From Glandiceps talaboti (taxonomy: Eukaryota > Hemichordata > Enteropneusta > Spengelidae): DNA of 64,000 bases. Shown piece after piece: positions 37,721-50,963 of this stretch. The translations under genes were made by a program, and so were the position numbers. The DNA is taken from contig NC_135560.1 in the NCBI RefSeq assembly GCF_964340395.1, positions 16,722,598 to 16,786,597 of the forward strand. Reading direction: 5' to 3'. How positions within the stretch are numbered: the first letter of the stretch is position 1; each line of letters opens with the position of its first letter. Below the pieces are notes generated by a model. The model had not been told where the DNA came from. It made no database searches and was given only the letters and a program-made list of their open reading frames with translations.

Positions 37721-37848
37721 CATGGTACATTGCAATAAATCGTAGACACGTCGTGTTTTCTTCTGATTGGATAAAATCTACAACCACAACCCCCGCTAAG
37801 CCCTTTAAAGTCGGTTCATATTACAGCTACACACAGTAATACGAAATC

Positions 37849-40800
37849 ATGACGTCCAAATCCGCGTTCATGCTGTTTGGAGTCATTTTGTGTTTGTCTG
37901 TACTATCGGTACGTACATATTCTCCATTGAGTTTAAAGTAATCGTTTGTAGTTCGTAAGGAGATTTATACAATTTATTTGTTGTGAATTGGGAGACTTTA
38001 GTGTTTCACTCTTCAGATTAGCTATAGTTGGTAAAATGTTAATATTTATTTTGGAAGAGTGTTAGCAGACCATCAAACTCACTGTGACGCACGAGTACAA
38101 GTCAAACAGATTGCTTACAACTTTCCTTCGATTGATTAAGATTCCTCCAAAAGGTGAATGTGTTTAGAGAGTTCTTGGTGATTTAGTAACCTAGTAACAT
38201 TGTCTTGTTATTTTCTTGCAATTTTATCCTGTGTTTTACCAGCTGAAGACTGTACAATCAATAGTACTTAGTACGAGTAGCAATGGTAAGTCGTTTAATG
38301 CACACTTTTTTCATTTCAAATATATGTACATTTAGGACTTGTAAATTGTGTTTCCTAATCTAGCATCTGAGTAATGGAAACAAAAGTAAAGCGTGTATAC
38401 ATGAGACGACATCACAAAGACCAATAGTCGTGATGAATTCTATGAAATAGAAATTAAGAATAACTTTATGAAGCAGGAGGCTTTTTTCCCTTCACTTTTT
38501 CAAGATGATTACATCGGCTGCTACAAAGATGCCGACGACGTTGGTATGTGCGAGGACATGTTTGAGGACTGCGATGCCCTGACTATTGACGATTGCGTAC
38601 AGTATTGTCGACGCCTAGGTCACCCACAGGCTGCGTTGTTTTCTGGTAACCAGTGTTGGTGTGGTGAACTGTCCAGTCAAGCGTTGAAAGCCCCAAACAG
38701 TGAATGTGATGTTCCATGTCCCGGGAATGCCAACGAGAAATGTGGTGGGACATTTGCACTTTCTGTCTATAGTAGCGGTGAGTAATCTAATTAGATTACT
38801 TTTTTTTTTACAGAATAGGAATTGAAGTACATGTATAGTGGAGATACTTTTTATTTCTTCTGTCAATACATGATTAGGACGAGGAGGGTGGGGGTGTGGG
38901 TGGGGGTTTGATATCACGCAATTAGTTATCTTGTTGCCGAAGTACCTGAATACAACAAGTTACTTTTATTCACGTTCTTCTTTTTAATTAAAAGTACATT
39001 ACCAATCACCAACTGAGCGTATCTCTAATGATTCTCTGGTGGTTTCTCATGTGTAATGAGGCTTCCTGTGGGTACTGGGGAGGGATATTCCCATAGTGAG
39101 GTTTGGTACAATATATAGCACATATTTAAAGCACATACAGACATATGAATCTTGTTTTAAAGCACTACGTAGATGTTTGAGCGAGTCCTTTGAATTTATG
39201 GGTACGTGTGACTTTTGACCACATATATAAAACCAGGTAGTTTCAAAGCTGCCGATTCCAAAATTTTGTTACCATGAGAAATTCATGCCTCATAGTCGTG
39301 CTTCCGATGCCTCGCTACTGTACGTTTATTGAAATGGGCATTCAAGACATGTAATGCAGCCATTCAAATATCATATCCCGATCCAGATATTAGCACATGT
39401 CAAAGTTCAAACGATAGCACAGTTGATGACAAGTTTATGACGGACCAACGCAGAATTCACCACGTAATGATATAAACGGACCCATGAACGTTAACGCCTC
39501 GTGTAGTAAAGGGTAAAGGGAGCTCGGACGTTGTCATGTCTATGAGCATAGTGTCCAACGACCGCGAACATATTCTGGATTCTCGTGAAAGTGACGTGCG
39601 ACAGCCACACCTGGTCTCCTAAACGTGTCTCCCTCTTTTAAAACCAATACAGAAACCATTTTTGTGTGTAAATGCGCTTGATTTCGTACACTTTAACGGC
39701 CTGTGTGTGCTAAACCAACGTAACAGAGGTTCCTAAACCAAGCAACTTAACAGGGCGTGCAAGGCATCCGCAATGTGACGAATACGTGTACACGGATAGG
39801 ACAGAGTGAACGATTGAAATGTTCGATGAAGAAAATGACACCCAAACGTTTCAGTTTACTTTCCCTTATTTGAAAGCGTCATGTATTTCATTGACCCTCT
39901 GTAATCGAATGTATTACGGAAGAATGGCTAGTAGTTGTCATGTCTTTTTTAACGTAAAAAATAACAAAATTGACTCCTCAGGTATTGAGTCAATCAACCG
40001 TACCATCCAATTCGCTTTAAAAACGCTAATTATAGGACATATCATAGACTCTCCACAGAAGTACTATAGACAAATAACAATGTCAATTTAGACATGCACA
40101 CGGAGTGACTAAATTGCACGTAAGGTTACTGCGCATGAGTAATAGGACCATTGAATTTTTGCTGGTACACGGTGATGACCAATTTCGTTCTTCAATTTCG
40201 TTCTTCGCTCTCTCAACATATACCAGCAACATTCTACAATTTTATGATGCAATTGTTCTCTGCAAGCGAAACTCTGGGCGACGTGGTTCCGAATTTGTAT
40301 GATATTTTTGCATGTGCATAAAACGCTTTATTTGTCATCTTCAACCGATAATGAGCAACTTTGCAATTACAATGTAGCTATTGTAACAATTGATTACAAA
40401 TTGAAATACTTTGTAAGATAACTATCCCTCTCTATTTGCTTTGTCAATTTGTTGTAAAAATGTTTAATTAATTATGGATTCCTGTTATATGCTATATATT
40501 ATTTATTACCATTGTGTCATCATTCGATTTCGTACTCAATGCATGGTACAATTTCATTACCAAGGAAGAAGATTTAATAATTGATATTGTATTATATTTC
40601 AACATTTGTACAAAAATAACGTCAATGCATATGTGATTGGAGGAAAGTTATCGATAATGTCAGAAAGAAAATTTACAGTAAAAGTGACGTATTGTGACGA
40701 ATCACATTATATTGAGATAGGAATGAGATGTGACATTACGGAGTTTGTATGTACTCTGTGATTCAAATTAAAGGGGCACAGGCTGAGTTTAGACGGTTTT

Positions 40801-41293
40801 GGACGCAATTTTTTTACATATTGTAACATAGAAACAAACGATTTAATTAATAGTTAATTAATAATTGACAGTTTTGGAATATTTATATTATGAAAATAGA
40901 CAAACAGATGTATATTTAATTAAATTGATTTCATTGGCATATTTTTTTAGAGTCAACCACTAAAGCGCCACCACCATTGGTAAATGTAGCCGTGGGTAAA
41001 ATTGCTTCCCAGAGTAGTAACTATAATAACAACAACCCATATAGAGCTATTGATGGAAATACCAACAGTAACTGGAATGGGAACAGCTGTTCTCACACCA
41101 ACAACAACCAGAATGCATGGTGGCAAGTTGACCTTGGAGACTCCTATCCCGTTTACCAAGTCATCGTCTACAACCGTCAAGATTGCTGCAGTAAGTTTAT
41201 TTATTTTCCAATACGACATTACAGTTATATTCGTTAGCGTGCTCTCTCCCGCCCGCCCGCCCAGCCCGCCTGCCCACCCACCCGCCCGCCCGC

Positions 41294-41345
<52 letters not shown>

Positions 41346-41585
41346 ATGTATGTATGTATGTATGTATGTATGTATGTGTGGTGTGTGTATGTGTGTATGT
41401 CTATTTATGTGTGTGTATGTATGTGTGTATGTATGTATGTATGTATGTATGCATGTATGTATGTATGTATGTGTGTATATATACGTATGTATGTATGTAT
41501 GTATGTATGTATGTATGTATGTATGTATGTATGTATGTATGTATACGTATGTATGTATGTATGTATGTATGTATGTATGTATGTA

Positions 41586-41618
<33 letters not shown>

Positions 41619-41788
41619 GTGTGTATGTATGAATGTATGTATGTATGTATGTATGTATGTATGTATGTATGTATGTATGTATGTATGTATGTATGTATGT
41701 GTGGTGTGTATGTGTATATGTCTATTTATATGTGTATGTATGTATGTATGTATGTATGTATGTATGTATGTATGTATGTATGTATGTA

Positions 41789-41819
<31 letters not shown>

Positions 41820-44800
41820 ATGTATGTATGTATGTATGTATGTATGTATGTATGTATGTCTATGTCTGTCTGCCTATGTCTGTCTGTCTGTCTCTCTCTC
41901 ACGTGAGATCTTACTCCCCTTAACTCGTTCACGTGCTTTCCTTCCTTCATTCATTCATTCATTCAGTCGGATTGCTTTGCTCACATACCGATTTTGGCTT
42001 CAGTCACTTGTTACAACACATTTTATTTCTTTGCATTACATCGACAGTTGAACGATCTTTAAATCTGGAAGTTCGTATTGGAACTGACAAGGCCAACATA
42101 CGTTCGAATACTGCATGTGGGCAACCAGCCGACCAGAAAAGAATTCATGAGTTTCCCATTATTTTCAATTGTGATGGTCCTATTGAGGGTCGATATGTCA
42201 GCCTTCAACTGAAAGATAGGTCGGACTATCTCCACGTATGTGAAGTGAAAGTGATGGCGCCAGGTAATTAACATCATAAAATTAACATTATATCAACTTT
42301 ATTTAGTATATGTCGACACTTAACTAATTATACGGTAATATTGATCAAAGGGAAACTGTAACGCCACCTACCACTCGCACTGTTAAAGTAATCATTTATG
42401 AACGAATTCTATACTTTGGCAAATTTCTTGTTTGCTATAAATGCAAAGTTACTGAAAATGTTTTAGTTTGTGTTTGCTTGTTACTCTGTTATCAAGCTTA
42501 TAGATCCTTGTAAATTCAACATATCACATCATATTATCTCTGTCTTTACCTTGTATCTTAAATTTAACTGGAAGACTGTCGCCATGTGGTAAAAATAGGT
42601 ACCTGTACAAGATTTTGTAGTACTTGTGTTTTATTACGTAGCAAGAATATAGTGCAACTTTATGTTACTTTGTAAACTGAATGTGGTTTAAATGCCATTC
42701 TTTTTATTTGTGAATTTTGAATACTTCATCTCAATTTGATTGTAATTTGTATGAATATATAATGTTGTAGATATCTATAGAGCTAAACTTTGAGGACTGA
42801 AATACCCTAACTTGATCATTACACCTGAATTTGATTACATTGTGGTTCACTTTCTTTAAACATTGGAGAGGTTTGACATGGAATAACTACCATTTGGCAG
42901 AGGCAAAAAGTAAAAAGGCTTTAAATCATGTTTATTCAGGAGACCAAGAATTGACCAATGTAGCGAAAGGAAAGCAGGCAGCCCAAAGTAGCAATTATGG
43001 CGATGCTTATGCTGGCAGGGCCGTGGATGGTAATGCTAATAGTGCCTGGAGCGGAGGTAGTTGTTCACACACCAATTCTGACCAGAATGCATGGTGGAGG
43101 GTAGACCTAGGAAAAGAATACCCTGTGGATCATGTCATCGTCACAAACCGTATGGATTGTTGCCGTAAGTGAAAACAGACCATTTATTTTTCTTTTGACG
43201 TGCCTTAGTATGAAGAACTAGATCTCCTTTGCCAGGAAACATCACATTAAATCATACACAGTTTTAAGAATAAGTTGTACCAAGACCATCTCTTGCATTC
43301 AAATATCTTTGTACCGTTATTTCATTCTTTGTTAGATGACCGTTTTTTGGATGCTGAAGTACGTGTTGGTAATGAAATATCTAACTTTGGAGGGAACAGT
43401 CGTTGTGGATCGTTGGTTGGAACAGACAGAATCAAGCAAGAAACTTTGAACTTTCGATGTGCTAGTGGTGTGACAGGTCGCTATGTAAGTGTCCAACTGA
43501 AAGATCGCAAGAATTATCTTCACATCTGTGAGGTCAAAGTGATGTCTCCAGGTAAGATGGCCACCTTGTTTATTTTAATAATGTTTGAAACTCACCATCC
43601 CAAAATGTAATTGTCAATCATTTGGGAACATAATGTTCTACCGCACTTAGACAAGACAAACTTGTATTAATGCATAGTTTAAATATTCATTGTGATAACA
43701 ATGTAATAGCCTGGGGAGGGTCATGCTTTAGAGAACGAAAAGTGAGGGAGGGCCCTTTTAGCACAATGGGGAGGGTCACTTTCTACGCGACACCCAGGCT
43801 TAACCCCCCCATGTTATTAATGCAGGTGCCCTCCGCCATTATCAGTATAGGTGACAGTCAGCACAGATGCCAAATTACCGACAACCTGTGTGATTATGAG
43901 ATTGTGAGATTATGATATTTTTTCAGTCATAACGAGATAAAAGACGAATATATCTCATCACGTGTGTATTCTTGATAATTGTGGCTAAATTTGATCACAT
44001 CGTGGTATATTTCCATAAAACACGGAAGTGCTTTCAATGAACAGATAGCTACCATTTGGCAAGCGGAAAAGTGATTAAATTGTTTCACATGATTTTATAC
44101 CTATAGGGAGACAACCTGTAACCAATGTAGCGAAAGGAAAGCAGGCAGCTCAAAGTAGCAATTATGGCGATGCTTATGCTAGCAGGGCCGTGGATGGTAA
44201 TGCTAATAGTGCCTGGAGCGGAGGTAGTTGTTCACACACCAATTCTGACCAGAATGCATGGTGGAGGGTAGACCTAGGAAAAGAATACCCTGTGGATCAT
44301 GTCATCGTCACAAACCGTATGGATTGTTGCCGTAAGTGAAAACAGACCACTTCTTTCTTTTGATGTGCCTTAGTATGAAGAACTAGATCTCCTTCGCCAA
44401 GAAACATCACATTAAATCATACACAGTTTTAAGAATAAGTTGTACCAAGACCATCTCTTGCATTCAAATATCTTTGTACCCTTATTTCATTCTTTGTTAG
44501 ATGACCGTTTTTTGCATGCTGAAGTACGTGTTGGTAATGAAATATCTAACTTTGGAGGGAACAGTCGTTGTGGATCGTTGGTTGGAACAGACAGAATCAA
44601 GCAAGAAACTTTGAACTTTCAATGTGCTAGTGGTGTGACAGGTCGCTATATAAGTGTCCAACTGAAAGATCGCAAGAATTATCTTCACATCTGTGAGGTC
44701 AAAGTGATGTCTCCAGGTAAGATGGCCACCTTGTTTATTTTAATAATGTTTGAAACTCACCATCCCAAAATGTAATTGTCAATCATTTGGGAACATAATG

Positions 44801-47800
44801 TTCTACCGCACTTAGACGAGACAAACTTGTATTAATGCATAGTTTAAATATTCATTATGATTACAATGTAATAGCCTGGGGAGGGTCATGCTTTAGAGAA
44901 CGAAAAGTGAGGGTGGGCCTTTTTAGCACAATGGGGAGGGTCACTTTCTACGCGACACCCAGGCTTAACCCCCCCATGTTATTAATGCAGGTGCCCTTCG
45001 CCATTATCAGTATAGGTGACAGTCAGCACAGATGCCAAATTACCGACAACCTGTGTGATTATGAGATTGTGAGATTATGATATTTTTTCAGTCATAACGA
45101 GATAAAAGACGAATATATCTCATCACGTGTGTATTCTTGATAATTGTGGCTAAATTTGATCACATCGTGGTATATTTTCCATAAAACACGGGAGTGCTTT
45201 CAATAAACAGATAGCTACCACTTGGCAAGCGGAAAAGTGATTAAATTGTTTCACATGATTTTATACCTAGGGAGACAACCTGTAACCAATGTAGCGAAAG
45301 GAAAGCAGGCAGCTCAAAGTAGCAATTATGGCGATGCTTATGCTAGCAGGGCCGTGGATGGTAATGCTAATAGTGCCTGGAGCGGAGGTAGTTGTTCACA
45401 CACCAATTCTGACCAGAATGCATGGTGGAGGGTAGACCTAGGAAAAGAATACCCTGTGGATCATGTCATCGTCACAAACCGTATGGATTGTTGCCGTAAG
45501 TGAAAACAGACCACTTCTTTCTTTTGATGTGCCTTAGTATGAAGAAATAGATCTTCTTCGCCAAGAAACATCACATTAAATCATACACAGTTTTAAGAAT
45601 AAGTTGTACCAAGACCATCTCTTGCATTCAAATATCTTTGTACCCTTATTTCATTCTTTGTTAGATGACCGTTTTTTGGATGCTGAAGTACGTGTTGGTA
45701 ATGAAATATCTAACTTTGGAGGGAACAGTCGTTGTGGATCGTTGGTTGGAACAGACAGAATCAAGCAAGAAACTTTGAACTTTCAATGTGCTAGTGGTGT
45801 GACAGGTCGCTATGTGAGTGTCCAACTGAAAGATCGCAAGAATTATCTTCACATCTGTGAGGTCAAAGTGATGTCTCCAGGTAAGATGGCCTCCTTGTTT
45901 ATTTCAATAATGTTTGAAACTCACTGTTCCGATGTTGTAATCTAACAATTTGGATTTTCCTATCACCCTCTGACATGACAAATTTATTATAGGTGCTCGT
46001 TATGATAATAACATTTCAAATATTTAACCCCCAAACTATCGGAAATAGTCTCAAAATGTCACAAATAGGTATAGATAAAGGTCTACAGACACTAGACATA
46101 ATGGAAGTGTCCTACAGACGTTTAACAAGGTTGAGGTGTTTGACTGCAGATTCCAAATTCAAACTCACCAAGACCATGCATCATAGACCATTTGGGTTCG
46201 TTATGTTAGTGTTCGACTAAGGGAACAAGCAGAATCTACGACAGGGGAGCTGAGGAGAAAATGGGGGTGGGTGGATGGCTCGAAACAAAATTGTGGATTC
46301 GAAAGGGGGGGGGGTGAAAATTGTGATGGACAGAAAGGGGGGGGGTACAAAATATTTTGCGTATGATTTCAACCAAAATAACTCCCAGGAGGGGGCAATT
46401 CCAGAATGCATTTTGCAATTTTTTGCTGCCCTGTTGATATCTCCAAGTATAGATCACCGCCTAATGTATACCCCGCCTTGTAAAGCCCATCTCTGTAAAG
46501 ATGTCTCTCATTATATATGGACGCTAAAGTCAATTGCAAATGTTACTTTAATGTATGTGCTGGGGGGGGTGCCGTATGATTGCACAATATCTGTGTAGCC
46601 GTTTGGAGTCTACGAAAATTCTTGGGCTCATTCCGAAGCGAACATGCATTGTTTTAGAGCGCAAGGGAGGAGGGGGGGGGGGGGGGCTGTGAAAAGAGCT
46701 TGACCAAATAATTTTGACCAAAAAATCTTGTATATTTGTGTGTGATGTTCAATTGACGGTTTCTTGTTAGGAGAAACTAATACTAATTGATAGTTCAGGA
46801 GTTCCATGTGATAACATTTTTAAAACCCAAACTCTCAGGAATAATAGCATGGTGTCACAAGCACACATAAATAAAGCTAGACGCCAAACACAAATGGAGG
46901 CGTTTGCAGAGTTAAAGGTAGCCACCGTGGCTTACCAACATAACCGTGTGGTGTTGTTGCAATCACACCTTTAGCCAATACCAGTGAAGAGTGAAGCCAA
47001 TACATATTGCAGATAAACAGCTACCTGTAAAACTTAGTAACACATTTTGTTATTCAAAGCAACGAGATATAAATTTGCTCGCCTAACCAAGAGACGAACA
47101 ACTTATTTTTTAACACCATAATTTGTTTCTCCTAATAATAGGAAACGGCAAAAATTTGGCTGCAGGGAAACTGTCATCGCAGAGTAGTTTATATCCAAAT
47201 GGCTATCCCTTTAAAGCAGTTGATGGTGACAATAATCCTACGTGGAATGGCCAAAGTTGTATTCATACCCAAAGCAACCGAGATGCTTGGTGGATCGTGG
47301 ATTTGGGTGCGTCTCATCGTATCCAGTCAGTTGTTGCAACTAACAGGCAGGACTGCTGTGGTGAGTTGGAATGTGTTGTCAGCACGGATTACACAATATC
47401 ATTGCGAGCAGCGTTGGCGCCCTCACTCAAGCAAGGGCCTAATGCTTTTGTTCAAGCAGTCAAGGTTAAATCATGTCGCTTCTTAAATCAATAAGCATTG
47501 TAAGATGTATGAATTACAACATATATTCTCTACAAGATTCTTTTGATTTGTAAAATAAGAGGCTGTAGTGCATTTAATTGGCCATTTTCATATTATTAAT
47601 TTGTCTCTATCTAAGATAAACTTACTTCTCATTTTACTTATTTCACATTCTCGTATCAGCAACCAGAAAAAACTAACTTCTAAACAGGGGTATAACATAA
47701 CCTCCGCCAAACTCCCATTGACAAATACAAATGAATGACCCGCAATAACACCTTAAATCCTATTTCTGACAGGTAATTTCTTCCGTCTCATCTCAGAAAA

Positions 47801-48159
47801 TACTCTGTGTGTGAGATAAACTCTTGCGACAGAATTGTCTAGAAATGCCTTGAAAATGACTGTGAGTGACTTTCGGTTTGTTAGAAATACTATCTAAATA
47901 AGTCGTAAATTTGACTAAACTGAGTTATGTACTACATATTACAGGTGAGCGTATTGATGGCCTTGTTGCCATGGTAGGACCAAATCAAGATATAGAAGAC
48001 AACACCCAATGTGGAAATATCTTCCATTGGAGTGCACAACAGAGCATCACCATCACTTTCACCTGCAATCCTGCAATCGAAGGCCGATTTGTCGGTGTCA
48101 TGTTGAAAGATCACACCAACTATTTGCACGTCTGTGAAGTAGAAGTATATGGCGAATAA
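37849..48159 (+). CDS. Secreted lectin: signal peptide, WSC domain, five fucolectin (FTP) domains
   Basis: Thirteen exons join in phase: 37849-37908, 38243-38285, 38505-38777, 40951-41190, 42048-42263, 42940-43164, 43336-43551, 44107-44331, 44501-44716, 45271-45495, 45665-45880, 47142-47360 and 47945-48159. The product is 862 aa. Residues 1-20 are a hydrophobic signal peptide and about 36-124 a Cys-rich WSC domain (YIGCYKD, QCWCG, CGGTFALSVYS). Five F5/8-like fucolectin domains start near 126, 278, 425, 572 and 719, each from two phase-1 exons. His/Arg/Arg triads lie at 174/201/208, 321/348/355, 468/495/502, 615/642/649 and 760/787/794, with a CC pair three residues after the first Arg. Eel agglutinin, a family member, uses this triad (spacing 27 and 7) and vicinal disulfide to bind fucose. 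There is no membrane anchor, so a secreted multivalent glycan-binding protein, perhaps immune or mucus, is expected. ATTAAA at 48577 may be its poly(A) signal. Confidence 0.92.
38778..40950 (+). other. Long intron between the WSC and first FTP exons
   Basis: The 2.17-kb intron starts GTGAGT and ends in TTTTTTTAG. No extra WSC or FTP exon was found in it. A 90-codon frame at 39819-40091 has no recognisable domain. Confidence 0.7.
41240..41900. repeat. (CCCG)n, (GT)n, (GTAT)n and (GTCT)n compound microsatellite in a lectin intron
   Basis: Fills most of the 857-bp intron between the two exons of the first FTP domain. The long Met-Tyr-Val-Cys frames here are artefacts. Confidence 0.98.
42940..45880 (+). 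repeat. Three tandem genomic copies of an FTP exon pair, about 1165-bp period
   Basis: Exon pairs start at 42940, 44107 and 45271, so the periods are 1167 and 1164 bp. Exons are 225 and 216 bp in every copy. The introns between and within pairs are also nearly identical, including a G-rich stretch around 43710-43910 and 44875-45075. Only a handful of amino-acid differences separate the copies, so the expansion is recent compared with FTP domains 1 and 5. Confidence 0.95.
46290..46700. repeat. Oligo-G tracts in the intron before the last FTP domain
   Basis: Runs of 8-15 G with short A/T spacers in the intron 45881-47141. Low complexity; no coding exon seen. Confidence 0.8.
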
Positions 48160-50020
48160 GACGAAGTGAAAGCATTCTTGAATGACGGAGATGTCCTGCT
48201 AAGTTTAAGGTTTTGTTTCATGAGAGATGTTTAAGTGTTTGTCTACTCATTGGCTGTACTGTAGTCTCACACTTCACAATTGCATCAAAAACTGAAAAAT
48301 GTATGTTTGTCATCTGTGAAGAACTTGCCGGGTAATAGTGTACGATACATTATCTAGATATAATGTTGAGTTTGAAAGCAATAATGAAGTGATGTGCAAC
48401 ATCATGAGGATATTCCATCATGCAAGAATTATTATAATAACCTGTACTATCGGTTTAAAACTTTTATCATTTTCATTTCCGTGGTCCACGTCAGAAAACT
48501 GGTATCCTTATATGAGACTGCATGCAATAAGTGATCTGTACTTTCTATTCGTTCCGATTTCTGTTTGTTTGGGCTGATTAAAATTGGTGTAAAGCATACT
48601 AAATGTTTTAAGTGTTTCGTGTACTCATTCCCCCTTTATATGTGTATGATATGTTCAGCTACCTGTAGTAGTACTGTGGCTTGACATTGTGTTGGGAAGG
48701 TGTGGTTCATAACAGTTGCTGCAACTTGCAGCCGTTAAAAGATGAATATGCAGCTTCGAAGAGACAAGATATCGAGTTCTGTCAGTGAGACTGACAACAA
48801 GGTTTCCAAATACGAAAGATAACTGACAATCATTGCTTCCAAAGTGTCTGCTCTAGATCTGGTTAATGGTGTAAATAGCTAGTAGCAGCACTCTACTGCA
48901 GTTACAATACACATATGATGAACTTGGTAGATTTTACGTGTTTGAACATTCAGACATTCAACTTAACAGTGACCACGCAATGATACACTTTCATAGTGCG
49001 AGGTCAAGCTCTCCTGGCTTTATCGAGTTTATCTTAATATCAAATCAATTAGCACGCTCACCCTGCAATGATTATAAAATGGTTGAATTAACAAGTCATT
49101 TGAATGTGTCATATTTAGGCATATAAAAAATGTTTGTTCCCGTTTCCCGACCCCACCTAGTTTTCACTGCCGACCCTAAACATTCTTTTACGTATTCGAG
49201 AAAAAAATAATATAATCCCGAAACTGTGAAGTCTCGCGAGAAATAATGGATCAACTTAAAAAGACAATATAAAACTGTTCTTCCAATCTGTAGTGGCTGT
49301 ACATCTTATGGGAAGAAACCAATAACACAGAGACCATGTGGAAAACAACGGAAAACATAACCATGAACTAGACACTCACATAATGGAAAAAAAATATTTT
49401 TTTTTTTAATCTACCTACCCACCCCTTCTATAATTGAGCACAACCGGAACCACACAATTCTTTTGTGTTAGGCCTTACAATGAATAAAAAATATTCCACT
49501 TTTCCCAAATATTGAATTTCGATTGAGTGACAGATCCCCCATCTCAGACATAAGAGCAACTGCAACTCTAGAAAGTCACTTCTAGTTGAAAAGTAACTAT
49601 TTGCTATCTAATCGCAGTATATTTACTCTTTTAAGAAATCAGCTTCAGATATCGTGTATATACCTTAGGCGATGATATCTACATCTGTAATCTCAATGCG
49701 TTGTAATCAAATTGATATCCTGTTCTCTTTGAAACATAGGAAATTAACTGAAAGAACGGCTGACATATTTTTAGCCCGTCGAATTTGCGGTATCCGTTAC
49801 ATAAGACACAAAATCTGCCGTGGAGGTCTTTATTTGACGTCATATGTCCTGAAACCCTCCTGACCTCATATCGTAGCACTGAAACATAACGGATTTACAG
49901 ATTTCCTCTGACTTTAATCAGCGTTTGAAGATCCAACCTTTTCCTACATCTATAAAATTTGTGTACAGGTGACAGTGTTGTGGAAGCCCGCCCGTGCCAT
50001 GAACTTTGGGAATGACGTTC
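48160..50020. other. Intergenic between lectin and sulfotransferase
   Basis: Contains the lectin 3' flank (ATTAAA at 48577-48582) and the inverted MITE-like copy at 49114-49478. No other gene recognised. Confidence 0.6.
49114..49478 (-). mobile_element. MITE-like element (copy 2), inverted relative to 37331-37720
   Basis: Reverse-complement similarity to 37331-37720 along its whole length. The terminus AACCGGAACCACACAATTC, followed by TTAGGCCTT, is the best conserved part. Confidence 0.75.
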
Positions 50021-50029
50021 TATAAATAG
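50021..50029 (+). promoter_or_regulatory. Candidate TATA box upstream of the sulfotransferase
   Basis: TATAAATAG is preceded by a TGACG element and a GCCCGCCCGTGCC stretch. A start site near 50055 would give a 5' UTR exon ending at the strong donor AAG|GTAAGT at 50698, spliced to the acceptor AACAG at 50952, just before the ATG at 50964. This is inference from signals only. Confidence 0.4.
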
Positions 50030-50081
50030 CTAGCCCAAGAACCGCACTGAAAGGATTTTCTGTATGGAAGTCAAATCGAAT

Positions 50082-50165
50082 CGAATTGAATCAAATCAAA
50101 TCAAATCAAATCAAATCAAATCAAACCACACCACACCACACCACACCACACCACATCAAATCAAA
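50082..50165. repeat. (CAAAT)n/(CACAC)n pentanucleotide repeat
   Basis: CAAAT units give way to CCACA units and back to CAAAT. Confidence 0.95.
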
Positions 50166-50963
50166 TGTATCAGCAACTGGGACAACAAAGTGTTGCGAGT
50201 AGGACGATTTTCAGCCCGAGCTTACTGAGCACGATTTATTTTATCTGTTGGATAACCATAACTAAACTTTAGTTTACTCATAGACGTTGGAGTGGTGTCT
50301 CTAATGTTTCTTGGTTACCGGTTTACTTTGACATTTTGAGAAAGATGGCATTCAAGCTTAAGACACCCCCCCCCCTGCATAATTTGGCTTAGCCCGCACG
50401 CGGATCACTGTAACCATTGCTTCCAATAGTACCATAAATTAGAATACATTGTAACCTGTTCGATGAGCCTCTTTTCCTAAAATGAGTCATTTTTGCTGGT
50501 AAGCATTGAATGTTCCTGCTGCATTGCGATCATTGTTTCTCTATTATTGAGGTGTCCAGTACTGTGTAATGATGTCACTCACATTTGCATATGTATTAGC
50601 CAAGTTAACAAAACCCGTCCACGAAGACCAGCACCCACATTTGTACAGCCAGTTGATCAGTCGGTTAATTCCAGTAGTTCACTGAAGCAAACACTAAGGT
50701 AAGTAAATAAGGAATTACAATTTCTAAACTATGTGGTTTGGTCTTGAGTTATTGTACTGTTTTATTTTTCATTTTACTTTATTTACCATTAGTGTTCGTT
50801 ATCATGCAAACTAAGTAAGAAATCTAATTCCAGCATTTTACAGATTGTGGATGGGTGGTTTAGTGATGGAAGGGAGGGCTGACTTTTGTCTTTAGAACAA
50901 CATTTACAGTTTGTGTGTTTGTTTGTTTGTTTGATTGTTTTGCAACTTAACAGTTCCATTGTC

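Noticed and set aside
41002-42051. 349-codon plus-strand frame over the lectin intron
   Set aside because: It overlaps FTP exon 4 in the wrong frame and is kept open by microsatellite sequence.
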